Below, piece by piece: positions 51,817 through 60,060 of a stretch of 64,000 bases of DNA. The notes under the pieces are model-generated. The model saw only the letters and a program-made list of their open reading frames with translations, made no database searches and was not told where the DNA came from. Source of the DNA: an uncultured Alistipes sp. (GTDB lineage Bacteria; Bacteroidota; Bacteroidia; Bacteroidales; Rikenellaceae); contig CASDSD010000031.1 of assembly GCA_949283205.1 (NCBI GenBank), forward strand, positions 27,362 through 91,361, in the 5' to 3' direction. Made by a program: the position numbers and the translations under genes. Position 1 is the stretch's first letter. Every line of letters begins with the position of its first letter.

Positions 51817-52914
51817 CTATTTATCGACCACAACGGCCGTCACACGCAGCGTCTGCATCGGATGCGCCGGATCATTCGTAATGATCCGCACGCGGTCGAC
51901 CCACACGCCATAGTCCGCCTCCGCCGTCGACAGCCGGAAGGTCACCGCAACCGATTTCCCCGCCCCGATACGGTCTCCGGCCTTGAGAGAACACTCCAAA
52001 GCCCGATTCTTGAACTCCACGGCACGGATGACCAACTCCCCGCTGCCGTTGTTCGACACCGTCACCGAACTGTCCTCGGCCGTGGCACCGCGTTTCAACT
52101 CGCCAAATTTAATAAATTTTTTCGACAGCTCCATATCCGGAGACGACATATCGTCCACGGCAGCGTCATAACGGTCCACGGCGATGGCACTTACACTCAC
52201 CGCCGTGCGCGAGCGCACCCCGTCTACCGACACCGCCAGCACATCCGTAAGGGTACCGTAACGGTCACTATGCGCCGGCACCTCGTAATGCAGGCCTATT
52301 TCGCCGCTGGCGCCCGCCGCCAGCACCTCGGGGGCATCCACCGCAAGCAGACCGCTGCGCTCCTGCCACTCGAGAGACAGCCTCACAGGCTTGTCGGAGG
52401 TATTCACCCACCCTATCACGGCGTCGACGCGATCTCCGCGCCCGACATAGGCAAAGGCGCGGAAATTGGAGTCAAAACGCACGCCGCCGCCGATATCGAA
52501 CGGATATTTCTCCTCGAGGGTCTTCTCGCGCGGAACGACATCGCCCGTCACCTGCAGCTGCACGGGCTCCGACGAGGCCGACGTAAGCACCGATACCCCC
52601 TTTGCGAAGTGTCCGGGGCGGTTTATCGGATCGAACGACACGACGATCTTGCCCTTCTTGCCCGGGAGAACGGGTTTGCGCGAATATGTGGGCGTGGTGC
52701 ATCCGCACCCCGTCGATACATCGACTATGACCACGGGCTTGCCGGTCACGTTGGTGAAGACAAAGGTGTGTTCGACGCTGCCGTCGCTCTCCTGCACCTG
52801 CCCGAAGTCCCAGACCGACTCCTCGAACAGAATCTGTTTCTGCTGCGCCCGGGCTTCGACAGCGCCCGACAACAGGCTCACAATCAGCAATAGAATATAC
52901 GATACACGTTTCAT
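51817..52914 (-). CDS. DUF1573-domain secreted protein
   Basis: 365 aa from the ATG at 52914, which opens a signal peptide (MKRVSYILLLIVSLLSGAVEA). The first domain is DUF1573: WDFGQVQESDGSVEHTFVFTN, in part, with VDVSTGCGCTTPTYSRKPVLPGKKG holding the Cys-x-Cys motif. Two more Ig-like (ASPM/Hydin-type) segments follow, the last beginning KFIKFGELKRGATAEDSSVTV. Function unknown; periplasmic or surface. First gene of the operon with nfnA and nfnB. A minus-strand -7 box TAACTTTG lies at 52923-52930. Confidence 0.85.
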   Translation of the reverse strand: MKRVSYILLLIVSLLSGAVEARAQQKQILFEESVWDFGQVQESDGSVEHTFVFTNVTGKPVVIVDVSTGCGCTTPTYSRKPVLPGKKGKIVVSFDPINRPGHFAKGVSVLTSASSEPVQLQVTGDVVPREKTLEEKYPFDIGGGVRFDSNFRAFAYVGRGDRVDAVIGWVNTSDKPVRLSLEWQERSGLLAVDAPEVLAAGASGEIGLHYEVPAHSDRYGTLTDVLAVSVDGVRSRTAVSVSAIAVDRYDAAVDDMSSPDMELSKKFIKFGELKRGATAEDSSVTVSNNGSGELVIRAVEFKNRALECSLKAGDRIGAGKSVAVTFRLSTAEADYGVWVDRVRIITNDPAHPMQTLRVTAVVVDK

Positions 52915-52959
52915 AACGTAGACAAAGTTATATTTTTTTCGAGAATTTTTGTCATATTT

Positions 52960-52991
52960 TTTGCACGATCGAAAAATTGCGCTTATATTTG
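52960..52991 (+). promoter_or_regulatory. Promoter of tRNA-Asn
   Basis: -33 TTTG (52960-52963), 20 bases, -7 TATATTTG (52984-52991), about 33 bases before the mature tRNA. Confidence 0.8.
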
Positions 52992-53023
52992 CACTCGCAA
53001 AACGAAACAAACGTTCTTTGTAT

Positions 53024-53099
53024 TGCCTGAATAGCTCAGTCGGTTAGAGCACATGACTGTTAATCATGGGGTCCTAGGTTCAAGTCCTTGTTCAGGCGC
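53024..53099 (+). tRNA. tRNA-Asn(GTT)
   Basis: 76-nt cloverleaf with D-arm AGCTCAGTCGGTTAGAGC, anticodon arm CATGA-CTGTTAA-TCATG (GTT), T-loop GTTCAAGTC, and acceptor TGCCTGA pairing with TCAGGCG. Confidence 0.95.
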
Positions 53100-53202
53100 T
53101 GATACGCGAGGGTAGCGAACGGATGTCGTCCGTGTCGAGAGCCCGTCAGCCGGGAGGCGAAACGGAGCGGTCGAGACCTTATGAGAAAAATTCGCGCGAA
53201 GA

Positions 53203-53233
53203 TTTGCAGAAAAGAAAATTTTGCTTACCTTTG
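53203..53233 (+). promoter_or_regulatory. Promoter of tRNA-Val
   Basis: -33 TTTG (53203-53206), 19 bases, -7 TACCTTTG (53226-53233), about 22 bases before the tRNA. So tRNA-Asn and tRNA-Val have separate promoters. Confidence 0.8.
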
Positions 53234-53254
53234 CACCGCCCGAGCGATTTTTAC

Positions 53255-53329
53255 GGGAGCTTAGCTCAGCTGGTTCAGAGCGTCTGCCTTACAAGCAGAG
53301 GGTCGGGGGTTCGAATCCCTCAGCTCCCA
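53255..53329 (+). tRNA. tRNA-Val(TAC)
   Basis: 75-nt cloverleaf: acceptor GGGAGCT/AGCTCCC perfect, D-arm AGCTCAGCTGGTTCAGAGC, anticodon arm CTGCC-TTACAAG-CAGAG region with TAC, T-loop GGTTCGAATCC. Confidence 0.95.
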
Positions 53330-53335
53330 CTACCG

Positions 53336-53366
53336 AAAGCCTTTCAGTCATCTGAAAGGCTTTTTT
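53336..53366 (+). terminator. Terminator of tRNA-Val
   Basis: 12-bp perfect stem (AAAGCCTTTCAG at 53336-53347, complement 53352-53363) with a 4-base loop and a T-run to 53366. Confidence 0.9.
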
Positions 53367-53635
53367 CGTTTCACCCCCCCCGCCGGCCGACACTGACGGC
53401 TCATCTCCATCGGGCCCCTCGGCAGCATATTGCGGGATGGCACTCATCATGCATCCCGGCCCGCGGCCGGTTCCCGGCAGAGAGCATACCCCGAGCATAA
53501 CGACATAGTGTACCGTGCGGCAACCCGTCACGCCCGCAACGGCCGTGATTCAATGCAGCGCTCATGGAGATACGGCACCGGCAAAACGGCTATCGACCGC
53601 CCGGCAAAAAACTGACACACAATACACCCGCAAAA
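53367..53635. other. Gap between converging tRNA-Val and tRNA-Gln terminators
   Basis: About 270 GC-rich bases with short open frames only; none has a recognisable product, RBS or promoter. Confidence 0.6.
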
Positions 53636-53664
53636 CAAAAGACCCCCGCTTTCTGCGGAGGTCT
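53636..53664 (-). terminator. Terminator of tRNA-Gln
   Basis: 10-bp stem with one G-T pair (53640-53649 with 53655-53664), followed leftward by TTTTGTTTT, eight bases past the tRNA. Confidence 0.8.
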
Positions 53665-53671
53665 CCTAGTG

Positions 53672-53742
53672 TTGGGCTACCAAGATTCGAACTTGGAATG
53701 ACAGGACCAGAATCTGTAGTGTTACCATTACACCATAGCCCA
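53672..53742 (-). tRNA. tRNA-Gln(CTG)
   Basis: 71-nt cloverleaf: acceptor TGGGCTA/TAGCCCA, D-arm GGTGTAATGGTAACAC, anticodon loop TTCTGGT giving CTG, T-loop GTTCGAATC. The last pair of the anticodon stem (31-39) is A-C rather than a normal pair. Confidence 0.92.
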
Positions 53743-53770
53743 ATGATATGTTCTTGTCTGAAAGACGATG

Positions 53771-53801
53771 CAAAAGTAGAACATAATTTTTTATCTGCAA
53801 A
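53771..53801 (-). promoter_or_regulatory. Promoter of tRNA-Gln
   Basis: Minus strand: -33 TTTG (53798-53801), 19 bases, -7 TACTTTTG (53771-53778). Upstream of it, to the GH43 promoter region near 54070, I see no gene. Confidence 0.8.
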
Positions 53802-54113
53802 GAAAAATCGAGGATTTTTTATTTTTCCGCATCTCCGCGGCCCGGAATCGGCGCCGCAACCGCACGCGACACCAGCCTGCGGACCCTTTCGCCGGCCGCC
53901 GCACCGGCTCCGGCCACCTGCTCCCACCCACCTCCGCCTGCTCCCACCTACCTCCGCCTGCCCCTCCGTCTGCCTCTGCCTGTAAGCAGACCGGCAGCTT
54001 GCGGTGCGATGCCGCGCCGCCTCCGGCCGCAAAAAACCGTGCGAAGATCGTTTTTATGCAAGGTTTTCTTATATTTGTCTCTGCAACGGACAATCCCATA
54101 TACTACCCGACAC

Positions 54114-55127
54114 ATGTCATTCGCCTTTCGAATAGCTGTCCTCGCCATGGCCTGCCTTTTCTGCGGCACCCGCATCGCGGGCACCACCGCGGCAGGGGCG
54201 CAGCAGCAACGGCCGCAACAGGACGCCGCCGTCACGGCACCCGACGTACACGACCCCGTCATGGCAAGGTGCGGGGACAAATACTATATATTCTGTACGG
54301 GACAGGGCATATCGGTATTCGTCTCCGAGGACATGCGCAGCTGGAGGTATGACGGTGCGGTATTCGACACCGCACCCGACTGGGTCACGCGTTACGTCCC
54401 CCGCTTCAGGGGACACATCTGGGCCCCCGACATAATCTTCCGCGACGGCATGTACCACCTCTATTACTCATGTTCGACCTTCGGCTCCAACCGTTCGGTC
54501 ATAGGCCATGCCGTAAACGCCACGCTTGACCGCAGCGACCCGGCATACCGCTGGGTCGACACGGGCGCCGTAATCGCCTCCATGCCGCAGCGCGACGACT
54601 GGAACGCCATAGACCCCAATGCCGTCACAGATGCCGACGGCGCGGCATGGCTCTGTTTCGGGTCGTTCTGGAGCGGCATACGGTTAGTGCGCCTCAACGA
54701 CGGCCTCGACGGCATAGCCGCGCCGGGAGAGTCGCGCCTGCTGGCGGCCCGCGACCGGAGCCGCAGCCCCGAAAACGCGATCGAGGCGCCGTTCATATAC
54801 CGGCATGGCGGCTACTACTACCTTTTCGTCTCGATAGACGCCTGCTGCCGCGGCGCCCGCAGCACATACAAGATGGCCGTAGGCCGTTCGGAAGACATAA
54901 CGGGACCGTATGTAGACCGTGACGGGAGACCCATGAGCGAGGGCGGCATGACGCTCCTCACCTCCTCGTCCGAAGCCTGGGCCGCCGCCGGACACTGCGG
55001 CGTATACGACATCGACGGGGAAGATGTCCTCGTGGCACACGCCTACGACGCCCGCGACGGGCGCGCCGTGCTCCTGGTCCGCCGCCTCATATGGGACGGC
55101 GACGGCTGGCCCGACATAGAACTGTAA
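54114..55127 (+). CDS. GH43 arabinan endo-1,5-alpha-L-arabinosidase-like enzyme
   Basis: 337 aa from the ATG at 54114, which starts a signal peptide (MSFAFRIAVLAMACLFCG). Five-bladed propeller with the three acidic residues of GH43: base Asp in DVHDPVMA, pKa-modulating Asp in WNAIDPNAV, acid Glu in NAIEAPFIYRHG. Other blocks: HIWAPDIIFRDGMYHLYYS and WAAAGHCGVYD. Likely endo-arabinanase (GH43 subfamily 5/6 type); exact specificity is inferred. A -7 box TATATTTG lies at 54070-54077. It begins a rightward run with an acyltransferase gene 41 bases downstream. Confidence 0.88.
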   Translation: MSFAFRIAVLAMACLFCGTRIAGTTAAGAQQQRPQQDAAVTAPDVHDPVMARCGDKYYIFCTGQGISVFVSEDMRSWRYDGAVFDTAPDWVTRYVPRFRGHIWAPDIIFRDGMYHLYYSCSTFGSNRSVIGHAVNATLDRSDPAYRWVDTGAVIASMPQRDDWNAIDPNAVTDADGAAWLCFGSFWSGIRLVRLNDGLDGIAAPGESRLLAARDRSRSPENAIEAPFIYRHGGYYYLFVSIDACCRGARSTYKMAVGRSEDITGPYVDRDGRPMSEGGMTLLTSSSEAWAAAGHCGVYDIDGEDVLVAHAYDARDGRAVLLVRRLIWDGDGWPDIEL

Positions 55128-55168
55128 CCGAACATTTACGAACAGCATAACCACGAAAACACTGCCAT

Positions 55169-56311
55169 ATGGACACAACCGCACTACAACGACAGAGAAT
55201 CGTATGGGTCGACCTGCTGCGCCTCGTCGCCCTGCTGATGGTGATAACGGCACACTGTGTCGACATATACAACGTCACCCCCGACGTGGAGGCCTCCGAC
55301 AGCCGCTGGGGCGCCATCATAGGGTCGTTCGTACGCCCCAGCGTACCCCTCTTCGCCATGATGACGGGACTGCTTCTGCTGCTCGTGCGGCAGGCTGCGG
55401 GCGCATTCTACCGCAAGCGCATACCGCGCGTGCTCATACCCATGCTTCTGTGGTCGGCCATATACTGTCTCTCGCCGTGGCTCATCGGCCTGCTCGGCGG
55501 CGGGCCGAACGTCGTCTCGACATTCTTCCCCATGGAGCAGGCACCGTCGCAGGCGCTCGGCGACGCCCTGCGCAACGTCGCCGCCATACCGTTCACGTTC
55601 AACAACTACACCACCCACATGTGGTACATATACATGCTCATCGGACTCTATCTCTTCATGCCCTTCATGTCGGCATGGATCGAGAAGGGCGACCGCACCA
55701 TGACACGCACGTTCGTCATACTGTGGGGCTGCTCGCTGCTGCTGCCGTACCTGCGTTATGCCGTGGCGCCATACATCTTCGGCGAGTGCGCATGGAACGA
55801 CTTCGGCACCCTCTACTGCTTCGCCGGCTTCTCGGGCTACCTGCTGCTGGGCCACCTGCTCAAGAACGGCAACCCGCTCTCCACCCGCAAGGTGCTGTTG
55901 CTCGCGCTGCTGCTCTTCGCCTCGGGTTACGCAATATCCTACACGGGCTTCCGCTCCATGTCGGCACAATACAGCTACGACGAGCATCCCGAATATCTGG
56001 AGATGTTCTGGCAGTTCTGCTCGCCCAACGTCGTGATCATGGCCATAGCGCTGTTCATCGCCGTACAGCGCGCCCGTATCCGTTCGCCCCGTGCGCAACG
56101 AATCCTGGCCGACATATCGAAGTGCAGTTTCGGCGCCTACCTCATGCACTACCTGCTCATAGGCCCCGCCGTGCTGCTGCTCGCGCCGCTGCACCTGCCC
56201 ACGCCGCTGCACGTGCTCTGCGCCGTGGTCCTCGTCTTCGCCGCATGCTGGGCCATAACACGGACCATATACGCGCTCTTCCCGCGCGCGGCACGCTATA
56301 TCGTAGGGTAA
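55169..56311 (+). CDS. Acyltransferase family 3 (OafA/NodX-like) membrane protein
   Basis: 380 aa with about ten helices. The N-terminal RIVWVDLLRLVALLMVITAHCVDIY has the Arg and His of the AT3 active site. Blocks like SVPLFAMMTGLLLL and HMWYIYMLIGLYLFMPFM are typical. It O-acylates a surface glycan or similar acceptor in the inner membrane; substrate unknown. 41 bases after GH43 and 87 before the pyrophosphatase gene. Confidence 0.88.
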   Translation: MDTTALQRQRIVWVDLLRLVALLMVITAHCVDIYNVTPDVEASDSRWGAIIGSFVRPSVPLFAMMTGLLLLLVRQAAGAFYRKRIPRVLIPMLLWSAIYCLSPWLIGLLGGGPNVVSTFFPMEQAPSQALGDALRNVAAIPFTFNNYTTHMWYIYMLIGLYLFMPFMSAWIEKGDRTMTRTFVILWGCSLLLPYLRYAVAPYIFGECAWNDFGTLYCFAGFSGYLLLGHLLKNGNPLSTRKVLLLALLLFASGYAISYTGFRSMSAQYSYDEHPEYLEMFWQFCSPNVVIMAIALFIAVQRARIRSPRAQRILADISKCSFGAYLMHYLLIGPAVLLLAPLHLPTPLHVLCAVVLVFAACWAITRTIYALFPRAARYIVG

Positions 56312-56398
56312 GCCCCGCGAAACAGGCCCCGAGAGAGCATACGCGAACGACAAGGTATCGCTTTTTTTGCTAAATTTACACCCGAAAACCAAACTGAA

Positions 56399-57085
56399 AT
56401 GGGAAACAAGATAAACGACCCGATAGCCCGCCTGATGGGGCTGCGTTACAAGTCACACCCGTGGCACGGCATAGAGGTGGGCGACAACGCTCCCGAGATA
56501 GTCACGGCATTCATCGAGATGGTGCCTACCGACACCGTGAAATACGAACTCGACAAGGTTAGCGGCTACATACGCATCGACCGCCCGCAGAAATACTCCA
56601 CCGTGGTGCCGGCACTCTACGGCTTCATCCCGCAGAGCTACTGCGGCGACTCCGTGGCACGCTACTGCATGGAGCGCTGCGGCCGCAGCGACATTCTGGG
56701 CGACGGCGACCCGCTCGACGTGTGCGTTCTGACCGAGCGCACCATATCGCATGGCGACATTATTGCAAGCGTTAAGCCCATAGGCGGCTTCCGCATGATC
56801 GACGGCAACGAGGCCGACGACAAGATCATCGCCGTGCTGCACAACGACGCCACATACCGCGGATACGGCGACATCACCGAACTGCCGCATATCGTGGTCG
56901 AACGGTTGAAGCATTACTTCCTTACATACAAGGACATGCCGGCATCGGACGAGCCTGCGGGCAAGAAGAGCGTCGAGATCGTCGCCACATACGGCCGCGA
57001 AGAGGCCTACGAGGTGATACGCCGCTCGCTGGAGGACTACAAGAGCCACTTCGAGTCGCTGGAGGAGATCCTCCGCCACGTATGA
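56399..57085 (+). CDS. ppa: Inorganic pyrophosphatase (family I)
   Basis: 228 aa. The active-site blocks are present: YELDKVSGYIRIDRP, VVPALYGFIPQSYCGD and the metal-binding DGDPLDVCVLTE, plus DDKIIAVLHND. It hydrolyses pyrophosphate in the cytoplasm, driving biosynthetic reactions. A little longer than E. coli Ppa (176 aa) because of N- and C-terminal extensions common in Bacteroidota. TAAATTTA at 56371-56378 may be its -7 box. Confidence 0.94.
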   Translation: MGNKINDPIARLMGLRYKSHPWHGIEVGDNAPEIVTAFIEMVPTDTVKYELDKVSGYIRIDRPQKYSTVVPALYGFIPQSYCGDSVARYCMERCGRSDILGDGDPLDVCVLTERTISHGDIIASVKPIGGFRMIDGNEADDKIIAVLHNDATYRGYGDITELPHIVVERLKHYFLTYKDMPASDEPAGKKSVEIVATYGREEAYEVIRRSLEDYKSHFESLEEILRHV

Positions 57086-57116
57086 CACATGCATCACAAT
57101 ACATATAAAATACTCC

Positions 57117-58319
57117 ATGGAATCGCTCAAAGAGTTATATAAGATAGGCAACGGCCCCTCGAGCAGCCACACGATGGGACCGAAGAAAGCCGCCGAAAGT
57201 TTCCTTGCACGCGGCAACGACGTCGATTCGTTCCGCGTGACGCTCTACGGGTCGCTCGCCGCTACGGGCAAGGGGCACCTTACCGACGCGGCGATATGCT
57301 CCGTTCTGGAGAAGGCGGCACCCACGCAGATCGTGTGGAAACCCGACGTGGTACTCGACTTCCACGCCAACGGCATGATGTTCGAGGCCGTCAAGGAGGG
57401 CAAGACGGTCGACAGCTGGACGGTCTTCAGCGTGGGCGGAGGCACCATCGCCAGCCCCGAGATGCCGCACATCGCCGACGATACGGTCTACCCGCTCAAC
57501 ACCATCGAGGAGATCCTCGCATGGGCCGACCGCGAGGGCAAGACCTTCTGGGAATATGTTCAGGACTACGACCTGCCCGACATATGGGACTATCTCGACC
57601 ACATATGGCAGGAGATGTGCAACACCATCGACCGCGGCCTGAACAACGACGGCGTGCTGCCGGGCGGGTTGAAGGTGGCGCGCAAGGCCTGCACATACTG
57701 GGTCAAGGCCAAGGAGTACGGCAAGACGGTAAGCTACCGCTCGAAACTCTACGCCTACGCCCTGGCCACATCCGAGGAGAACGCATCGGGCGGGCAGGTC
57801 GTGACGGCCCCCACATGCGGCTCGAGCGGTGTGCTGCCTGCGGTGCTGTACCATCTCGCCTCGATAAACGACTACCGCCGCATACGCATCCTGCGGGCGC
57901 TGGCCACGGCCGGCATCTTCGGCAACGTCGTCAAGTGCAACGCCTCGATCTCGGGCGCCGAGGTGGGATGCCAGGGAGAGATAGGCGTGGCGTGCGCCAT
58001 GGCGGCCGCTGCGGCATGCCAGCTTATGGGCGGCACCCCCACGCAGATAGAATATGCGGCCGAGATGGCCCTCGAGCACCATCTGGGACTGACGTGCGAC
58101 CCCGTCTGCGGCCTGGTACAGATACCATGCATCGAGCGCAATGCCGTCGCCGCGGCCCGCGCCATAGATTCGGCCACGTATGCCATCCTCTCCGACGGCA
58201 AGCACCGTGTGGCGTTCGACCGCGTCGTCGACGTGATGAAGGAGACGGGGCACAACCTGCCCAGCCTCTACCGCGAAACCTCGGGCGGCGGCCTGGCCAA
58301 GCACTACAAAATGGATTGA
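57117..58319 (+). CDS. sdaA: L-serine ammonia-lyase (Fe-S dependent serine dehydratase)
   Basis: 400 aa, single-chain type with beta (N-terminal GNGPSSSHTMGPKKAA) and alpha domains. Cluster-ligand cysteines and catalytic blocks in the C-terminal half: APTCGSSGVLPAVLYHL, EVGCQGEIGVACAMAAAAAC, LTCDPVCGLVQIPCIERNA. It converts L-serine to pyruvate and ammonia using an oxygen-sensitive 4Fe-4S cluster, fitting an anaerobe. It starts 31 bases after ppa, so the two may be co-transcribed. Confidence 0.95.
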   Translation: MESLKELYKIGNGPSSSHTMGPKKAAESFLARGNDVDSFRVTLYGSLAATGKGHLTDAAICSVLEKAAPTQIVWKPDVVLDFHANGMMFEAVKEGKTVDSWTVFSVGGGTIASPEMPHIADDTVYPLNTIEEILAWADREGKTFWEYVQDYDLPDIWDYLDHIWQEMCNTIDRGLNNDGVLPGGLKVARKACTYWVKAKEYGKTVSYRSKLYAYALATSEENASGGQVVTAPTCGSSGVLPAVLYHLASINDYRRIRILRALATAGIFGNVVKCNASISGAEVGCQGEIGVACAMAAAAACQLMGGTPTQIEYAAEMALEHHLGLTCDPVCGLVQIPCIERNAVAAARAIDSATYAILSDGKHRVAFDRVVDVMKETGHNLPSLYRETSGGGLAKHYKMD

Positions 58320-58458
58320 CCGGCACGCGCCGGAGAGCCGCAGGCTGTAAAAAAACATACGCCCGCATGGTATTTTTCTATCCATTCCCGATACTTTTTT
58401 GTATTTTTTTTGTAAATTTGTCTTCGATAAAACTATCACAAACTAACCTTCTAATTCT

Positions 58459-59283
58459 ATGAAAAGAATCTTCCAACTTTTGACCGTGTGCCTGCTCGTA
58501 GCCGCAGCATGCCCTGCCAAGGCACAGCTGGTCACCGGTAAACGAGGATCCGACGACTTCCAGATAGGTGTGGCAGGATTCACCTATCGAAGCTTCACCA
58601 TCGACCAAACGCTGGAGATGCTTCAAAGCCTCGGAGTCAAGTACCTTTCGATCAAGGATTTCTGGCTGCCGCTCGACTCTACCAAGGAGGAGATGGACGC
58701 ATTCAAGGCCAAATGTGCCAAGTACGGCGTCGAGGGCTATATCCTCGGTCCTATCTACATGAACAGCGAGGCTGAGGTAGACCGCGCCTTCGCCTATGCC
58801 GAGCGCTACGGCTCGGACGTCTTCATCGGCGTGCCCAAGTACGAGCTCCTCGACTACACGATCAAGAAGGTAGCCGAGACGGGTATCAAGGTCGCCATTC
58901 ACACCCACGGACCCGACGGTGCCCCCTTCCCCAACATTCAGAAGGTCGTTGAGATGGTCAAGGATCCCTCGCTGGGCGTAGGCTGCTGCATGGATCTCGG
59001 TCACTCGGTACGTATGGGTGAGGATATCGTAAAGGATATCAAGAAGTACAAGGACTGGATCTACGACATCCACATCAAGGACGAGAGCGAGGCCTCGAAG
59101 AAGGGCCAGACCTGGGAGATGGGACGCGGCGTAATGGACTTCAAGCCCATCGTCGAGGCTCTGCGCAAGATCCACTATCAGGGCAAGGTATCGCTCGAGT
59201 TCGAGAAGAACGGCAAGAACCCCCATCCGGGCGTTGCCGAGTCTATCGGTTACCTGCGCGGCGTATGTGATGCCACCAAGTAG
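58459..59283 (+). CDS. Secreted sugar phosphate isomerase/epimerase-like TIM-barrel protein
   Basis: 274 aa. Signal peptide (LLVAAACPAKAQ), so periplasmic, unlike cytosolic AP-endonuclease-2-type isomerases. TIM-barrel blocks with likely metal ligands: VAGFTYRSFTIDQTLEML, VAIHTHGPDGAPFPN, GCCMDLGHSVRMG, DIHIKDESEASKKG, and SLEFEKNGKNPHPG at the C-terminal strand. Substrate unknown. A -7 box TAAATTTG lies at 58413-58420. A strong terminator follows. Confidence 0.82.
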   Translation: MKRIFQLLTVCLLVAAACPAKAQLVTGKRGSDDFQIGVAGFTYRSFTIDQTLEMLQSLGVKYLSIKDFWLPLDSTKEEMDAFKAKCAKYGVEGYILGPIYMNSEAEVDRAFAYAERYGSDVFIGVPKYELLDYTIKKVAETGIKVAIHTHGPDGAPFPNIQKVVEMVKDPSLGVGCCMDLGHSVRMGEDIVKDIKKYKDWIYDIHIKDESEASKKGQTWEMGRGVMDFKPIVEALRKIHYQGKVSLEFEKNGKNPHPGVAESIGYLRGVCDATK

Positions 59284-59310
59284 TCCGAAGAACCCGAACA
59301 ATGAAAATCC

Positions 59311-59350
59311 ACGGCGGTCGCGCATACATGGCGCGGCCGCCGTTCTTTTA
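59311..59350 (+). terminator. Terminator after the isomerase-like gene
   Basis: 13-bp stem with one G-T pair (59311-59323 with 59331-59343), 7-base loop, then TCTTTTA. Confidence 0.8.
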
Positions 59351-59537
59351 CCGCCACCGTACGGACGCTCCGCCCCGCAGGCCTGCGGTTCCCGAGCAGG
59401 AAGCCTCCGCCGCGGCACGAAATTCGCTCCGCAGCGGGAGAATATGATCTTTTTGTGTTATCTTTGTATGAGGCGCACGCACGACGGCGCACGCCGCAGG
59501 ACCATTTATCATTATACAGAACGCTAAACACGACAAT

Positions 59538-60056
59538 ATGTCAACGGTTTACAGATTCCGCATGCTCAGCGACGAAAACGACAACTTTGTCCGTGACTTC
59601 GAGGTCCCGGCAGAGGCGTCACTGCTCGACATGCACGACTTCATAATACGCATGCTCGGTTACGACCCGTGCCTGACCTCATTCTATGCGGCCGACGGCG
59701 AGTGGCAGCCGCTGCAGGAGTACACCTCCATGGATATGGGCATGGGACCCGAGAGCGGGTCGGCAATGCCGAGCGCCCCTATGGCCGAAACGAAGGTTGC
59801 AGACGTGGCGGGAAACGTACACGACCGACTAATATACCTCTTCGACAACCTCAACCAGAGAGCCTACTACCTCGAGATGATCGAGGAGAAGAAACCGCAG
59901 CAGGGCATGACATATCCGCGCCTGCAGTTCGAGCATTCGCCCGCGCCCGACCAGTACGACCCCGAGGCCAACGAACAGAGCGGCTCGATCTTCGACGAGA
60001 TGATGGGCGAATACAACGACTTCGAGGGCGACGACAACTACGACGACGAATATTGA
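59538..60056 (+). CDS. pRiA4b ORF-3-like protein
   Basis: 172 aa. The opening VYRFRMLSDENDNFVRDFEV, then ASLLDMHDFIIRMLGYD, fits the plasmid pRiA4b ORF-3 family, followed by a Met/Gly linker, a second segment (RLIYLFDNLNQRAYYLEMIE) and a very acidic tail ending DNYDDEY. Family function unknown. A -7 box TATCTTTG lies at 59459-59466. It ends about four bases before miaA, so the two form an operon. Confidence 0.75.
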   Translation: MSTVYRFRMLSDENDNFVRDFEVPAEASLLDMHDFIIRMLGYDPCLTSFYAADGEWQPLQEYTSMDMGMGPESGSAMPSAPMAETKVADVAGNVHDRLIYLFDNLNQRAYYLEMIEEKKPQQGMTYPRLQFEHSPAPDQYDPEANEQSGSIFDEMMGEYNDFEGDDNYDDEY

Positions 60057-60060
60057 TGCC

